Below the pieces are notes generated by a model. The model did not search any database. It had not been told where the DNA came from and saw nothing but the letters and a program-made list of their open reading frames with translations. A stretch of DNA of 64,000 nucleotides from Thermoactinomyces sp. DSM 45891 (GTDB taxonomy: Bacteria > Bacillota > Bacilli > Thermoactinomycetales > Thermoactinomycetaceae): positions 8,461-72,460 of the forward strand of contig NZ_FPJZ01000015.1 in the NCBI RefSeq assembly GCF_900119485.1, in the 5' to 3' direction. A program made the translations under genes and the position numbers. Shown one piece after another: positions 34,765-44,352 of the stretch. Every line of letters begins with the position of its first letter. Position 1 is the stretch's first letter.

Positions 34765-35484
34765 TTATTCACCTGCATCCACGTTATGGTACACTTGTTG
34801 GACATCTTCTAGATCTTCCAGTGCCTCAATCAGCTTATCAAATTTAACTTGGGCTTCTTCTGATAAGGTGATCTCATTTTGCGCCAGCATGGTTAGCTCC
34901 GCAACAGTAAAGTCGGTAATACCTACATTTTTACATGCTTCTTGTACTAGATGAAATTGATCCGGCTCCGCATATACAATCACAGATCCTTCTTCCTCTA
35001 GGATATCACGGACTTCTATATCTGCTTCCATTAATAGCTCTAGCACTTCGTCTGCTGTCTTTCCTTCTATTCCAAAGACTGCTGTAGCATCGAATAGATA
35101 GGATACAGAACCATTTACACCTAAGTTCCCATCAGCCTTGTTAAATTTTGCTCGAACATCAGCGGCTGTCCTGTTTACATTATTGGTAAGTGTATCTACG
35201 ATCACCATAGACCCATTTGGCCCGAAGCCCTCATATCGAAGCTCCACGTAATTTTCTTCAGCTCCACCTTTTGCCTTTTCGAGTGCGCGGTCAATGATTG
35301 CCTTTGGCACATTATATGTCTTCGCTCGCTCGAGCACGACTTTTAACGCACGATTCGCTTGTGGATCAGGTTCACCCTGCCGGGCAGCTACATATATCTC
35401 ACGACCAAATTTGGCATATACACGACTGGTATTCGCATCTTTGGATGCTTTTTTCTCTTTTATGTTGTTCCATTTACGACCCAT
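34765..35484 (-). CDS. yebC: YebC/PmpR-family protein (YeeI type)
   Basis: 239 residues from ATG 35484, preceded by AGGAGAGAGG. The start MGRKWNNIKEKKASKDANTS is typical of the YeeI subgroup of Firmicutes, and the length is the same as B. subtilis YeeI. Conserved blocks RALKVVLERAKTYNVPKA, ALEKAKGG, YEGFGPNG and TDNNVNRT-like TLTNNVNRTAADVR are present. YebC proteins were described as DNA-binding regulators, and later work links some to relief of ribosome stalling at prolines. Cytosolic. Confidence 0.93.
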   Translation of the reverse strand: MGRKWNNIKEKKASKDANTSRVYAKFGREIYVAARQGEPDPQANRALKVVLERAKTYNVPKAIIDRALEKAKGGAEENYVELRYEGFGPNGSMVIVDTLTNNVNRTAADVRAKFNKADGNLGVNGSVSYLFDATAVFGIEGKTADEVLELLMEADIEVRDILEEEGSVIVYAEPDQFHLVQEACKNVGITDFTVAELTMLAQNEITLSEEAQVKFDKLIEALEDLEDVQQVYHNVDAGE

Positions 35485-35685
35485 TTTGTACCTCTCTCCT
35501 ACATTGAATCTAGTAACTCCCCTATTATACAACATTTTTCATAGCTTTGATTAAATGGCTGCCCATACGGGGATACAAGTTAAGGTAGGTCAGATGAATA
35601 ATTAGTTATCTTTTCTTTGCTTCATATAGTAAAATAGCACCATACAAATCTAGATTCGTTCTGCCATTTGAAGGAGGCAATACAC

Positions 35686-36456
35686 TTGAGCAAGAGAGCA
35701 CGTAGTCTATTCGCAATCGGAATGATGATACTCGTATTAACAGGTTGTAGTACCAATACAAAACTAGATCCAGAAAATAGCTGGTGGGATCGCTATTTTG
35801 TTGTCCCGCTGTCTGATCTTCTCGATCTATTACATAACCTAATTGGATCATACGGGCTTGCCATCTTAGCCCTTACCCTGATCATCCGCTTCGCGATCCT
35901 GCCTATCGCATGGAAACAGCAAAAAAGCATGATGGGCATGCAAAAGATCCAGCCCGAGCTAACACAGTTACGAGAAAAACATAAAAAAGATCCCCAGAAG
36001 ATGCAACAAGAGATGATGCGTCTTTACCGCGAAAACAATGTAAATCCAGCAATGGGCTGTCTTCCTTTGCTTTTACAAATGCCAGTCTTTTTCGCATTGT
36101 ATCAGTCCATTATCAAAAACCCTCACCTCTCTGGTGCAGATTTCCTATATTTGAAGCTAGGGGCGGCAGATCCCTATCATATTCTTCCAATCCTTGCGGC
36201 TGCGGCGACATTTCTACAAATGCATATCTCTACCCAACAAGCGAGCGCTTCTGCTGTAGATAACCCGCAAGCACAGATGATGCAAACGCAAATGAAAATG
36301 ATGAAGTGGATTTTCCCAGTCTTTACCCTCATCGCAACGATGAATTTCCCATCTGCGGCAGGTCTGTACTGGTTCTTCTCCAGTAGCTTCTCGGTTGTAC
36401 AAACCATCTGGTTTAATAACTATAAAAAGAAATTAGAACTGGCAGAACAAAAGTAA
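35686..36456 (+). CDS. yidC: YidC/Oxa1/SpoIIIJ-family membrane insertase
   Basis: 256 residues from TTG 35686 behind AAGGAGG. A lipoprotein signal (MMILVLTGCS, lipobox LTGC) is followed by five transmembrane helices. The first of these carries the conserved Arg in LTLIIRFAILPI, and a charged cytosolic hairpin (QPELTQLREKHKKDPQKMQQ) follows. It inserts membrane proteins with or without SecYEG. It is probably one of two paralogues (SpoIIIJ/YqjG) usual in spore formers. It is not in an rpmH-rnpA operon, which points to the second copy. Confidence 0.93.
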   Translation: MSKRARSLFAIGMMILVLTGCSTNTKLDPENSWWDRYFVVPLSDLLDLLHNLIGSYGLAILALTLIIRFAILPIAWKQQKSMMGMQKIQPELTQLREKHKKDPQKMQQEMMRLYRENNVNPAMGCLPLLLQMPVFFALYQSIIKNPHLSGADFLYLKLGAADPYHILPILAAAATFLQMHISTQQASASAVDNPQAQMMQTQMKMMKWIFPVFTLIATMNFPSAAGLYWFFSSSFSVVQTIWFNNYKKKLELAEQK

Positions 36457-36467
36457 GCAGGAAAAGC

Positions 36468-36495
36468 AAAGACACGATCCGCGGATCGTGTCTTT
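36468..36495. terminator. Terminator between yidC and sdhB (convergent)
   Basis: AAAGACACGATCC GC GGATCGTGTCTTT, a perfect 28-bp palindrome followed by TT. Confidence 0.88.
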
Positions 36496-36515
36496 TTGAT
36501 TGCCATTTGTTTTGA

Positions 36516-37268
36516 TTAAAAGTCCAACCACTTTTTAAACATATGCTTTGTTGCGGCACGGTTCATCGTTGCAATCGCTTTGGTTAGTGGAATTCCTTTC
36601 GGACAGGCACGTACGCAGTTTTGCGAGTTACCGCACTCTTGAAGTCCTCCATCGGAGATCAGGGCTTCCATCCGCTCCTGTGCACGCATGGCCCCTGTTG
36701 GATGGGAGTTCATCAAGGCAACTTGTCCCACAGCAAAAGGCCCGACAAACGATGATTTGCCACTGACGTTTGGACATGCTTCCATACATACTCCACATGT
36801 CATACACTTCGATAGCTCATAACGCCATTGTTGCTCTTCTTCGGATTGACGAGGACCCGGGCCTAGGTCATGGCTCCCATCGATTGGAATCCAAGCTTTT
36901 ACTTTTTTCAAAGCATCAAACATGCGACCACGGTCAATGATCAGGTCGCGTAATACCGGGAATGTGTTCATCGGTTCGATGCGAATCGGTTGCTCTAAGT
37001 TATCAATCAATGCCGTACAAGACTGACGCGGACGGCCATTAATAATCATCGAACAAGCTCCGCATACTTCTTCTAAACAGTTCGATTCCCAGTTAATCGG
37101 GGTCGTTTTCTTGCCCTCCGCATTGACTGGATTCCGCTGGATTTCCATAAAGGCAGAGATGACGTTCATATTCTTACGATACGGAACCACAAACTCTTCC
37201 TTATAAGGGTTTTCGTCTGGTCCATCTTGACGGGTTACAACTAAGCGAATGGTCTTTTGCTCACTCAT
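36516..37268 (-). CDS. sdhB: Succinate dehydrogenase iron-sulfur subunit
   Basis: 250 residues. The [2Fe-2S] Cys set sits around CLEEVCGACSM (about 63-73) and RPRQSC. The [4Fe-4S] and [3Fe-4S] sets lie in KCMTCGVCMEACP and CGNSQNCVRACPKGIP. It passes electrons from SdhA FAD to the SdhC haem and menaquinone. Its ATG overlaps the sdhA stop by 4 nt (ATGA), the last gene of sdhCAB. Confidence 0.97.
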   Translation of the reverse strand: MSEQKTIRLVVTRQDGPDENPYKEEFVVPYRKNMNVISAFMEIQRNPVNAEGKKTTPINWESNCLEEVCGACSMIINGRPRQSCTALIDNLEQPIRIEPMNTFPVLRDLIIDRGRMFDALKKVKAWIPIDGSHDLGPGPRQSEEEQQWRYELSKCMTCGVCMEACPNVSGKSSFVGPFAVGQVALMNSHPTGAMRAQERMEALISDGGLQECGNSQNCVRACPKGIPLTKAIATMNRAATKHMFKKWLDF

Positions 37269-39028
37269 TTGCTTCCGCCCCCTTCTTTTGCCACGTCATA
37301 ACGGCGTGGGCGAGGCTTAATTAGAGAGGTATCAACGTCTTCATACTCTAGAACAGGGCCATTAGAAGACCATTTGGCCTTCGTTGTCTTAAGGAAGTTC
37401 TCATCGTCACGATCTGGGAACTCAGGCTTATAATGTGCTCCACGACTTTCGTTCCGGTTCAAAGCACCCAAGGTAATCACACGTGCCAGCTCAAGCATGT
37501 TCCACAACTGACGAGTAAACGGTGCCGCTTGGTTGTTATTTCGAAGCGTATCCACCATGTTTAGATTTTGATAACGTGCCATAAGCTCTTGGATTTTCTC
37601 ATCCGTTTTTTGTAGCTTATCATTATAGCGAACAACGGTCACGTTATCAGTCATCCACTCACCCAGCTCTTTATGAATCTGGTATGGGTTTTCAGTACCT
37701 TCCATTTTAAACATCGCATCATACTTGTCCACTTGCTCTTTCTGAGCCGCTTCAAATACAGTAGAGCTAATGTCATCAGAAGACTTTTTCAAGCCGCGCA
37801 CATATTCAAGGGCTTTAGGACCTGTCACCAAACCACCGTAGATCGCAGACAGTAAAGAGTTCGCGCCTAAGCGGTTCGCACCGTGATACTGGTACTCACA
37901 CTCACCTGCCGCAAAGAGACCTGGAATGTTTGTCATTTGGTTATAGTCAACCCATAAACCACCCATCGAATAGTGAACGGCTGGGAAGATCTTCATTGGA
38001 ACTTTGCGTGGATCTTCACCCATGAACTTCTCATAGATCTCGATAATTCCGCCAAGCTTAACATCTAATTCATGAGGATCTTTGTGAGAGAGGTCAAGGA
38101 ATACAACGTTTTCTCCGCCTACTCCAAGCTTATCATCTACACAAACTTTGAAGATCGCACGGGTCGCGATATCCCGTGGAACGAGATTTCCATATGCTGG
38201 ATACATTTCTTCTAAGAAATACCACGGTTTTCCGTCTTTATCGTAGGTCCAAACACGGCCGCCTTCACCACGAGCAGATTCTGACATCAAGCGAAGCTTA
38301 TCATCCCCTGGAATCGCAGTCGGGTGAACCTGAATAAACTCACCATTTGCATAGTAAGCACCTTGTTGATACAAAGCAGAAGCAGCGGTACCCGTATTAA
38401 TCACCGAGTTTGTCGATTTTCCAAAGATAATCCCTGGACCACCTGTCGCCATAATCACCGCATCAGCAGCGAAAGATTGAATCTCTCCTGTACGTAGGTC
38501 TTGTGCTGTAATCCCGCGACATACACCTTCATCATCGATGATTGCAGTTAGAAACTCCCAATGCTCGAATTTCTCAACACGGCCTTCTGCTTCATAACGA
38601 CGAACCTGCTCATCTAATGCGTATAGGAGCTGTTGACCCGTCGTTGCCCCTGCAAATGCAGTGCGATGATGCTTGGTACCACCAAAACGACGGAAATCCA
38701 AAAGACCTTCTGGCGTACGGTTAAACGGAACACCCATACGATCCATCATATAAATAATTCCAGGCGCTGCATCACACATTGCTTTAACAGGTGGCTGATT
38801 CGCCAAGAAGTCCCCACCATAAATACTGTCATCAAAGTGCTCCCAAGGAGAATCCCCTTCTCCTTTGGTATTCACAGCACCGTTGATTCCACCCTGTGCA
38901 CACACAGAATGAGAGCGCTTAACAGGAACAATAGAAAAAATTTGGACTCTAGCTCCTGTTTCCGATGCTTTCATGGCAGCTGCGAGACCTGCAAGTCCGC
39001 CACCGACAATGATAATTTTTTCATTCAT
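37265..39028 (-). CDS. sdhA: Succinate dehydrogenase flavoprotein subunit
   Basis: 587 residues. FAD-binding GGGLAGLAAAMKASE at the N-terminus, SHSVCAQGGINGA around the covalent flavin site, a substrate region with HPTAIPG, and active-site EFIQVHPTA and GANRLGANSL blocks. It oxidises succinate to fumarate, which FumA (12.1 kb) hydrates. AGGGAG precedes the ATG. The intergenic gap to sdhC is 17 nt. Confidence 0.97.
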   Translation of the reverse strand: MNEKIIIVGGGLAGLAAAMKASETGARVQIFSIVPVKRSHSVCAQGGINGAVNTKGEGDSPWEHFDDSIYGGDFLANQPPVKAMCDAAPGIIYMMDRMGVPFNRTPEGLLDFRRFGGTKHHRTAFAGATTGQQLLYALDEQVRRYEAEGRVEKFEHWEFLTAIIDDEGVCRGITAQDLRTGEIQSFAADAVIMATGGPGIIFGKSTNSVINTGTAASALYQQGAYYANGEFIQVHPTAIPGDDKLRLMSESARGEGGRVWTYDKDGKPWYFLEEMYPAYGNLVPRDIATRAIFKVCVDDKLGVGGENVVFLDLSHKDPHELDVKLGGIIEIYEKFMGEDPRKVPMKIFPAVHYSMGGLWVDYNQMTNIPGLFAAGECEYQYHGANRLGANSLLSAIYGGLVTGPKALEYVRGLKKSSDDISSTVFEAAQKEQVDKYDAMFKMEGTENPYQIHKELGEWMTDNVTVVRYNDKLQKTDEKIQELMARYQNLNMVDTLRNNNQAAPFTRQLWNMLELARVITLGALNRNESRGAHYKPEFPDRDDENFLKTTKAKWSSNGPVLEYEDVDTSLIKPRPRRYDVAKEGGGSK

Positions 39029-39045
39029 TTTGGACTAGCTCCCTT

Positions 39046-39711
39046 CTACTTCAGTGCCAAATGTTGGAGGAAATCAGCTTTCGAAAAAGCCACCAAAGCA
39101 GAGATTCCTAAATATGAAACCACTACAAATAAGAAAGTACAGATTGCAAATGAAACTCTTTGTGCACGTTGTCCAACAGTGACTCCCCAAGTAATCAGGA
39201 ATGTCCACATACCGTTACAAAAATGGAAAACAGCCGACACTACAGCAATGATATACAGAACAAACGTAACATCATTTGCGATCAATTGAGCAAAATCACG
39301 AGTTAGCTCAACTGCTGTAGAATCATTTAACGCTACTTGAAGACGAGTTTCCCATACATGCCAGGTCACGAACACTAATGTGATCACACCTGTAATCCGT
39401 TGTAGGACAAACATCCAGTTACGGAACGTCCCGAAGCGCTCCAGATTGTTTTTCGCCTGAAAAGCAATATACAATCCATAAACACCATGATACAGAAGTG
39501 GCAAGAAGATAAAGAAAACTTCTAGCACGGGTAGAAACGGAATACCCCATAACCATTCAACTTGCTTGATAAATTCTTGTGGACCTTTTGTCGCAAGATA
39601 ATTTGTGTACAAATGCTCAAGCAAAAAAAATCCGACCGGTATTACGCCAAGCAAGGAATGTAACCGACGGTTAAAAAAACTGCGCTGACTACTCACTTTT
39701 GCGCCTCCCAT
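39046..39711 (-). CDS. sdhC: Succinate dehydrogenase cytochrome b558 subunit
   Basis: 221 residues with five transmembrane helices and His residues at helix ends (RLHSLLGVIPVGFFLLEHLY, VTWHVWETR, FHFCNGMWTF) that can bind the two haems b of B. subtilis-type succinate:menaquinone reductase. First gene of the sdhCAB operon. The start is behind GGGAGGCGC-type sequence upstream of MGGAKVSS; MSSQRSF within is an alternative. Confidence 0.92.
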   Translation of the reverse strand: MGGAKVSSQRSFFNRRLHSLLGVIPVGFFLLEHLYTNYLATKGPQEFIKQVEWLWGIPFLPVLEVFFIFLPLLYHGVYGLYIAFQAKNNLERFGTFRNWMFVLQRITGVITLVFVTWHVWETRLQVALNDSTAVELTRDFAQLIANDVTFVLYIIAVVSAVFHFCNGMWTFLITWGVTVGQRAQRVSFAICTFLFVVVSYLGISALVAFSKADFLQHLALK

Positions 39712-39894
39712 CCATAATGGTTCGCAGTGAAAATTATTTTATTGTAAAGCCATTGACTCAACGCTATTAATTTTACTCCCAAGTTGCTAGAGCGTCAAGA
39801 AACGACTCGATTCGCCAACTCTACAACCTTCCTTTTACATCTCTTTCATTCTAGACTATAATGTCGTTGGGTACACATGACAGGAGTTGAAGGA

Positions 39895-40068
39895 ATGATG
39901 ATAAAGCCATTAGGTGTATTAATCTTAATCGCCGTCGCACTTCTCCTTTGGGGTCCAAAAAAATTGCCTGAACTAGGTAAGGCCGCAGGAGAAACGATTA
40001 AAAACTTTCGTCGCTCCCTAAATGGAAACGACAAAGATGACAACGAATCAAATAAGACCCATTCATAG
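39895..40068 (+). CDS. tatA: Twin-arginine translocase subunit TatA
   Basis: 57 residues from ATG 39895 (or 39898) behind AGGAG with 8-nt spacing. One transmembrane helix (GVLILIAVALLLW) is followed by the invariant FGPKK-like GPKKLPELGKAAGE hinge and an amphipathic helix, with an acidic and Asn-rich tail. It forms the Tat pore for folded proteins. No tatC is adjacent. Confidence 0.9.
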   Translation: MMIKPLGVLILIAVALLLWGPKKLPELGKAAGETIKNFRRSLNGNDKDDNESNKTHS

Positions 40069-40076
40069 AGATAGAG

Positions 40077-40121
40077 AAAAAAGCGATCGTTCTGCTGATC
40101 AGGCAGAACGATCGCTTTTTT
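40077..40121. terminator. Convergent terminator between tatA and the 90-aa gene
   Basis: AAAAAAGCGATCGTTCTGC and GCAGAACGATCGCTTTTTT form a long stem with A and T runs on either side. Its minus-strand arm overlaps the last codons of the 40099 gene. Confidence 0.88.
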
Positions 40122-40371
40122 GTTTTCGATTCATCCATTTTGTTGTGAGCCAAATGGTGAGGAAACTTATACCAGTGGGAATCCCTCCGAAGAATAAGAA
40201 AACGCCCCATTTTGCCGAATCCATGTATAGAGGCATAGGGATAAGGAAGGAGATCAAAAGGCTTAGATATCTCCATTTGAAAAAAAAGCGCGTACATACA
40301 AAACTAATCAGCAATGCAATAAATAGAAGAGTCAACCAAAATCCGACAATCACATACGCCAAACTTTCCAT
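40099..40371 (-). CDS. Small membrane protein, 90 aa
   Basis: ATG behind GAGGAGGTTGTGATAA. Three hydrophobic segments (about 5-27, 34-52, 55-75) with basic loops, ending NRKQKSDRSA. Its stop lies within the shared terminator. No known family. The gene sits immediately upstream of the carotenoid gene on the same strand and may be independent of it. Confidence 0.65.
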   Translation of the reverse strand: MESLAYVIVGFWLTLLFIALLISFVCTRFFFKWRYLSLLISFLIPMPLYMDSAKWGVFLFFGGIPTGISFLTIWLTTKWMNRKQKSDRSA

Positions 40372-40414
40372 TTATCACAACCTCCTCTACAGGAACAGCC
40401 CGATTAAGGAATGT

Positions 40415-41911
40415 TTATACGTTCACTTTCATTTTATGCTCCGCATCTTGTTGTACCATCTTCGCTACTGTCATACCACTGATCGCAGCCATCGGAGCAC
40501 CACCAGTTGGATGTGTTGAGCCTCCTGTGTAATACAACCCTTGAAAACGACTCTCTTTCATCGAAGGACGCAGAAACGCTTTACGTCCATGTAATACAGG
40601 TCCATACAAGGAACCTTGCCACGCACCTGACATCGCCTCTATCTCCTTTGGGCCGTATAACTGCTGAACTTCAATCGAATCTTCTAGTCCCTCCAGCCCC
40701 CATGTGCCTTCCAGTTGATAGATTAGCTCATCCCGATATTGATAATATCGTTCAAACCAGCTTTCATCTCGTTGATTCCCTCTATTAGCAGGAACATGAA
40801 CCATGATAGATAGGTTACTTCCTGTGCCCTGCTTGGCCCGCTCTGGCTCCGTATAGCTAGAATTGCAGATAGAGATCATAGGAGAATAGGACCATTTCTT
40901 TTGCTCAAAAACATCAATGTACTCACGTCCAGAATCAACGGGGAAAAAGCGATTATGATGGTGAAGATGAGGCCATTTTCGATCCGTACCTAGTAACATC
41001 AAAAAGCTAGATACTGTAGGTTCAGCCCGCTCCGTTTTCCGATGCTTCTCTGGGTAAAGAGACTCCTGCATCGTTCGTACATCTACATTTGAAATGATAA
41101 AGTCGGCAGATATATCATCGCCGTTTTCCAATCGAACCCCCCGAACTTGTCCATTTTCAATTCGCACTTCCTCGACCCCAGACTGCGTACATATAGCTAC
41201 CCCTGAATCCTCTGCCAAACGAGCAAATGCCTCAATCAATCGATAGTTTCCACCCTCTACATAGTGGACTCCTTGAACCATCTCCAAATACGCAGTAAAC
41301 GCCATCGTTGCCGGAACCTGATAGGGAGATGAACCGATTTGAGTAGCATGGCGATTCATCATCGCTAGAAGGCGTGAATCCTCAAAGTAGCGTTTATGAA
41401 AGGCATCCATCGTTTGAAAGGCATGAACGCTAAATAAAGCCTTCGTCATACTCGGATTGAGAAAATCCTTCCACTCCATAGAAGAATGATCTAATAGAAT
41501 CTCCTCTACCACTTCATACATTCTCTTCGTTTCATGCAAGTACGCAACCAGACTTTGCCTATCTTCTGGGCATAACTCCCCCATCTGATGAGCCATGTAC
41601 TCTGGATCTGCCGTGAGATCGATATACTTACTATCTAGAAAAAAGTTTCGACTATTAATCATAAGCGGCTGGAAACGGAGCTCTGGATCGAGTGTACATT
41701 GCGCCTCGCGATATACCTGCTCGAAAACCCACGGCATCGTAATCATAGAGGGGCCAAAGTCAAACTGATACTCGCCCATGCGAACATCCTGCAGTTTCCC
41801 ACCTAATTGCTCATTCCGTTCGAGGAGCGTGATTTCGAATCCTTGTGCAGAGAGAATACTAGCCGATACAAGCCCTGCAATTCCTCCACCAATCACCACA
41901 CCCTTTTTCAT
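40415..41911 (-). CDS. CrtI/CrtN-type carotenoid desaturase or oxygenase
   Basis: 498 residues. N-terminal FAD Rossmann motif GGGIAGLVSASILSAQG, then LGGKLQDVRMGEYQFDFGPS, and C-terminal GLYYTGGSTHPTGGAPMAAI, all hallmarks of the CrtI-family desaturases and CrtP-type oxygenases. In Bacillales such enzymes desaturate or oxidise C30 carotenoids (staphyloxanthin-like pathways). The adjacent acyltransferase, 24 nt upstream, supports an acylated pigment. Which reaction it performs is not decided by sequence; CrtM-type synthase is not in the window. Confidence 0.85.
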   Translation of the reverse strand: MKKGVVIGGGIAGLVSASILSAQGFEITLLERNEQLGGKLQDVRMGEYQFDFGPSMITMPWVFEQVYREAQCTLDPELRFQPLMINSRNFFLDSKYIDLTADPEYMAHQMGELCPEDRQSLVAYLHETKRMYEVVEEILLDHSSMEWKDFLNPSMTKALFSVHAFQTMDAFHKRYFEDSRLLAMMNRHATQIGSSPYQVPATMAFTAYLEMVQGVHYVEGGNYRLIEAFARLAEDSGVAICTQSGVEEVRIENGQVRGVRLENGDDISADFIISNVDVRTMQESLYPEKHRKTERAEPTVSSFLMLLGTDRKWPHLHHHNRFFPVDSGREYIDVFEQKKWSYSPMISICNSSYTEPERAKQGTGSNLSIMVHVPANRGNQRDESWFERYYQYRDELIYQLEGTWGLEGLEDSIEVQQLYGPKEIEAMSGAWQGSLYGPVLHGRKAFLRPSMKESRFQGLYYTGGSTHPTGGAPMAAISGMTVAKMVQQDAEHKMKVNV

Positions 41912-41935
41912 AAGATCATACTTCCCTTCCTCATT

Positions 41936-42652
41936 TCACCGTAAAATGGTCGTCTCGAATAATGTAAAAACACTCCATCTTTTCATCCACGGATTAAACT
42001 GTGTTGTCTGACATGAAATAACTTCCTGACGGAGATGATCTAATCGAGTTTGTAATGCTTCTTGAGCGATTCGTGTGGCAATTTTCCTTTTTCGACACTC
42101 CTCGTCCAGCACTAAGGCATCTGTAATACGAATATATACAGAGGGTTTTCGGTTTCCATCATAGGTATAATAAAATAGAACCGGAACCACTTGTAGATCA
42201 TACATCCGCTCCACAATCGATCCAAGTCCACTCATCAGTTGAATCGGCCTAATCTCTTGATGTTGCATTTCTCCTTGAGGAAACAACCATAATGCTCGAT
42301 TAGCCGCCTCTGATAAAAGTTGTACAGAATACCGGAGCGATCGTTGAATCTCGACTGTCGAATCTGGATTCACAGAAAATCCGCCTAACTTATGAAAGAA
42401 GCGGAACTCCTTTTTTAACCCTTTTGGGGCCATCATCGCATACATATCTTTCTTTAAAATGTCTCCATTTAACTGTAGTACCAGCAAAGGATCCCACCAG
42501 TTACTATGATTTGCGATAAAAAGAGTAGGTCGTCCTTCCGCCATTCTTCCACGATCATCCAGATAGATTTGCTCGAAAGATCGGCGTAACAACCAACGAT
42601 TATACATGTGATAAGCCTTAGTAAAGCTTCTGCTCTTATCTGCTAAAATCAA
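41936..42652 (-). CDS. PlsC-type acyltransferase, probably carotenoid-linked
   Basis: 238 residues with the acyltransferase motifs FIANHSNWWDPL (HX4D) and LWLFPQGEM (FPEG-like). Family members move acyl groups to lysophosphatidate. Carotenoid clusters of Bacillales carry a member that may acylate the sugar of the pigment. The short gap to the desaturase implies an operon. No long hydrophobic anchor. Confidence 0.8.
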   Translation of the reverse strand: MILADKSRSFTKAYHMYNRWLLRRSFEQIYLDDRGRMAEGRPTLFIANHSNWWDPLLVLQLNGDILKKDMYAMMAPKGLKKEFRFFHKLGGFSVNPDSTVEIQRSLRYSVQLLSEAANRALWLFPQGEMQHQEIRPIQLMSGLGSIVERMYDLQVVPVLFYYTYDGNRKPSVYIRITDALVLDEECRKRKIATRIAQEALQTRLDHLRQEVISCQTTQFNPWMKRWSVFTLFETTILR

Positions 42653-42965
42653 GTCCGCGCCTCCACTCTAAGAAGATCATACTCTCGTAGCAGACTTACG
42701 ATTGTTGCTATTCCTATCCCTAGTTTATACCGAAATGTCCTATCTATAAACAAAATTCCTAATCTTTAAAAATAACATGTATTTACTTATAGGATATGTT
42801 TTTTATCTATGGATTTCCTTCTCTAATTATGCCATATAAAATTATAAAGTTGTTTTTCATAAATGAACTTAATTCGAATCAAAATCTCAAAAACCCACCC
42901 ATTTTATTTGTATATTTGGTAAGCTTATATCATCTAATATCTATTCCTTCAAAAGGAGTGACACG
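42653..42965. other. AT-rich divergent promoter region
   Basis: 312 bp between the acyltransferase gene (minus) and the first lipoprotein gene (plus). No coding signal. It presumably holds both promoters, for example TTGTAT near 42907 upstream of the lipoprotein gene, and AAAAGGAGTG as its SD. Confidence 0.5.
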
Positions 42966-43529
42966 ATGAATCGGCAACTTTTCCCACCCACACTCAAAAT
43001 AATAGGTGTTGTTAGTACCTTGTTCCTGCTAACAGCATGTACTCCCACAAAAACGGAAAACTCATCCCCTCCTATAAAAAACGAAACAGCACCATCATTT
43101 TCATCTGACCCTATTACTTCCTCGTTGACCGATAAGCTGGTCATAAATGCTAAGCAAGGTAGAATCCTTGAACCTTTTCAAGCTAAACTAGGAGCTAGTA
43201 AACAAGAAATCGAATCCGCTCTAGGAAAACCTCAAGCAGATTCTTCCGAAAAAAACTACAGTTATGATCTCAAAAACCATCAGGTCTTCTTCACATTTCA
43301 ACAAGATACGGTCTCTTCGATCCTGTATCGTTGGAACCAAGGGTCGTCTTCTATATCCTATCAAGATGTTATCGAGAAACTCGGGGAAACCAGTCATATC
43401 GTAAAAGATAGAGATACGATCCAGTTAACATACACTATCAAATCTTCCACAATCACCTTTGTTTTTCCTATGCATCAAAACCAAAATGAACAAAAACTTA
43501 CACAGTACTCGATTCATTCCACTTCTTAG
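42966..43529 (+). CDS. DUF4309 (YjgB-like) lipoprotein 1
   Basis: 187 residues with a lipoprotein signal (LFLLTAC, lipobox LTAC), a Ser/Thr/Pro-rich linker, and a C-terminal domain with LGASKQEIESALGKPQ and VIEKLGETSH, the G-x3-E-x3-LG-P repeats of DUF4309. Membrane-anchored on the outer face, role unknown. A paralogue follows 54 nt downstream. Confidence 0.78.
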   Translation: MNRQLFPPTLKIIGVVSTLFLLTACTPTKTENSSPPIKNETAPSFSSDPITSSLTDKLVINAKQGRILEPFQAKLGASKQEIESALGKPQADSSEKNYSYDLKNHQVFFTFQQDTVSSILYRWNQGSSSISYQDVIEKLGETSHIVKDRDTIQLTYTIKSSTITFVFPMHQNQNEQKLTQYSIHSTS

Positions 43530-43582
43530 TGTTATAATTTATTTAAGATTCAAATAACAATTCAAATCTTAAGGGGAACAAA

Positions 43583-44140
43583 ATGAAGAAACTATTTACC
43601 TATAGCATAATCCTGACTGCTGCCTTAGCCGTAACTGGATGCTCTTCAGACAAAACAGCAAGTGTACAGGCTAATCAATCCGAGAAAAAAGAAGATGCAT
43701 CCCAGCCTAACGCAGAAGTACCTGCCTTCGATGACAACAGCCTTCTTGCCGTAAAAAAGCTTGCCGAGTCTGGCAAAGGATTTAATAGCGGCGAATTTGG
43801 GATCGGCTCTTCCATCGAAGATGTCCAAAAAAAATGGGGCAAGCCCAGCGCCAGCCCCAACTCTTCTAGCAAAGAAACCACCTATACATATAACAACAAA
43901 TCCACAGAGTTCAAAGTCACAGGAGGTCAGATCACAACCATTAGCTATTATGGCTCCGATTTAATCCAATTTACTTCCAAAGACATACTCAGCAAACTCG
44001 GCGAACCCACCCATACGCAAGAATCCGAGGCAAAAACGATTCTCATCTATGAAGCAGGTGGCGGCTACAAAGCTATCTTCATATGCCAGAACAATGGGTC
44101 CGATGAGTATAAGTTGCAAGCCATTGATGTGATGAAGTAA
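43583..44140 (+). CDS. DUF4309 (YjgB-like) lipoprotein 2
   Basis: 185 residues with lipobox AVTGCSS, an acidic linker, and the same domain (IGSSIEDVQKKWGKPSA, ILSKLGEPTHT). Paralogue of the preceding gene and likely in one operon with it. A terminator follows. Confidence 0.82.
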   Translation: MKKLFTYSIILTAALAVTGCSSDKTASVQANQSEKKEDASQPNAEVPAFDDNSLLAVKKLAESGKGFNSGEFGIGSSIEDVQKKWGKPSASPNSSSKETTYTYNNKSTEFKVTGGQITTISYYGSDLIQFTSKDILSKLGEPTHTQESEAKTILIYEAGGGYKAIFICQNNGSDEYKLQAIDVMK

Positions 44141-44156
44141 AGAGATTAGGTGAACT

Positions 44157-44210
44157 GCACATCTAATAGTTGGATATGAAATAAAATCTAACTATTAGAT
44201 GTGCTTTTAT
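44157..44210 (+). terminator. Terminator of the lipoprotein pair
   Basis: GCACATCTAATAGTT and AACTATTAGATGTGC form a 15-bp stem, followed by TTTTATTT. Confidence 0.88.
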
Positions 44211-44352
44211 TTGCAGATGTGTTAATTAGGTATCCTTATGAAACAGACTATCCTCCTCACAGTAGCAGGTGTTGAGTATAATTCTTATTGTTGATATATA
44301 CAAAAACGTGCTACATTAAAAATATATAACAGATGAGGATGGATATTGTAAC

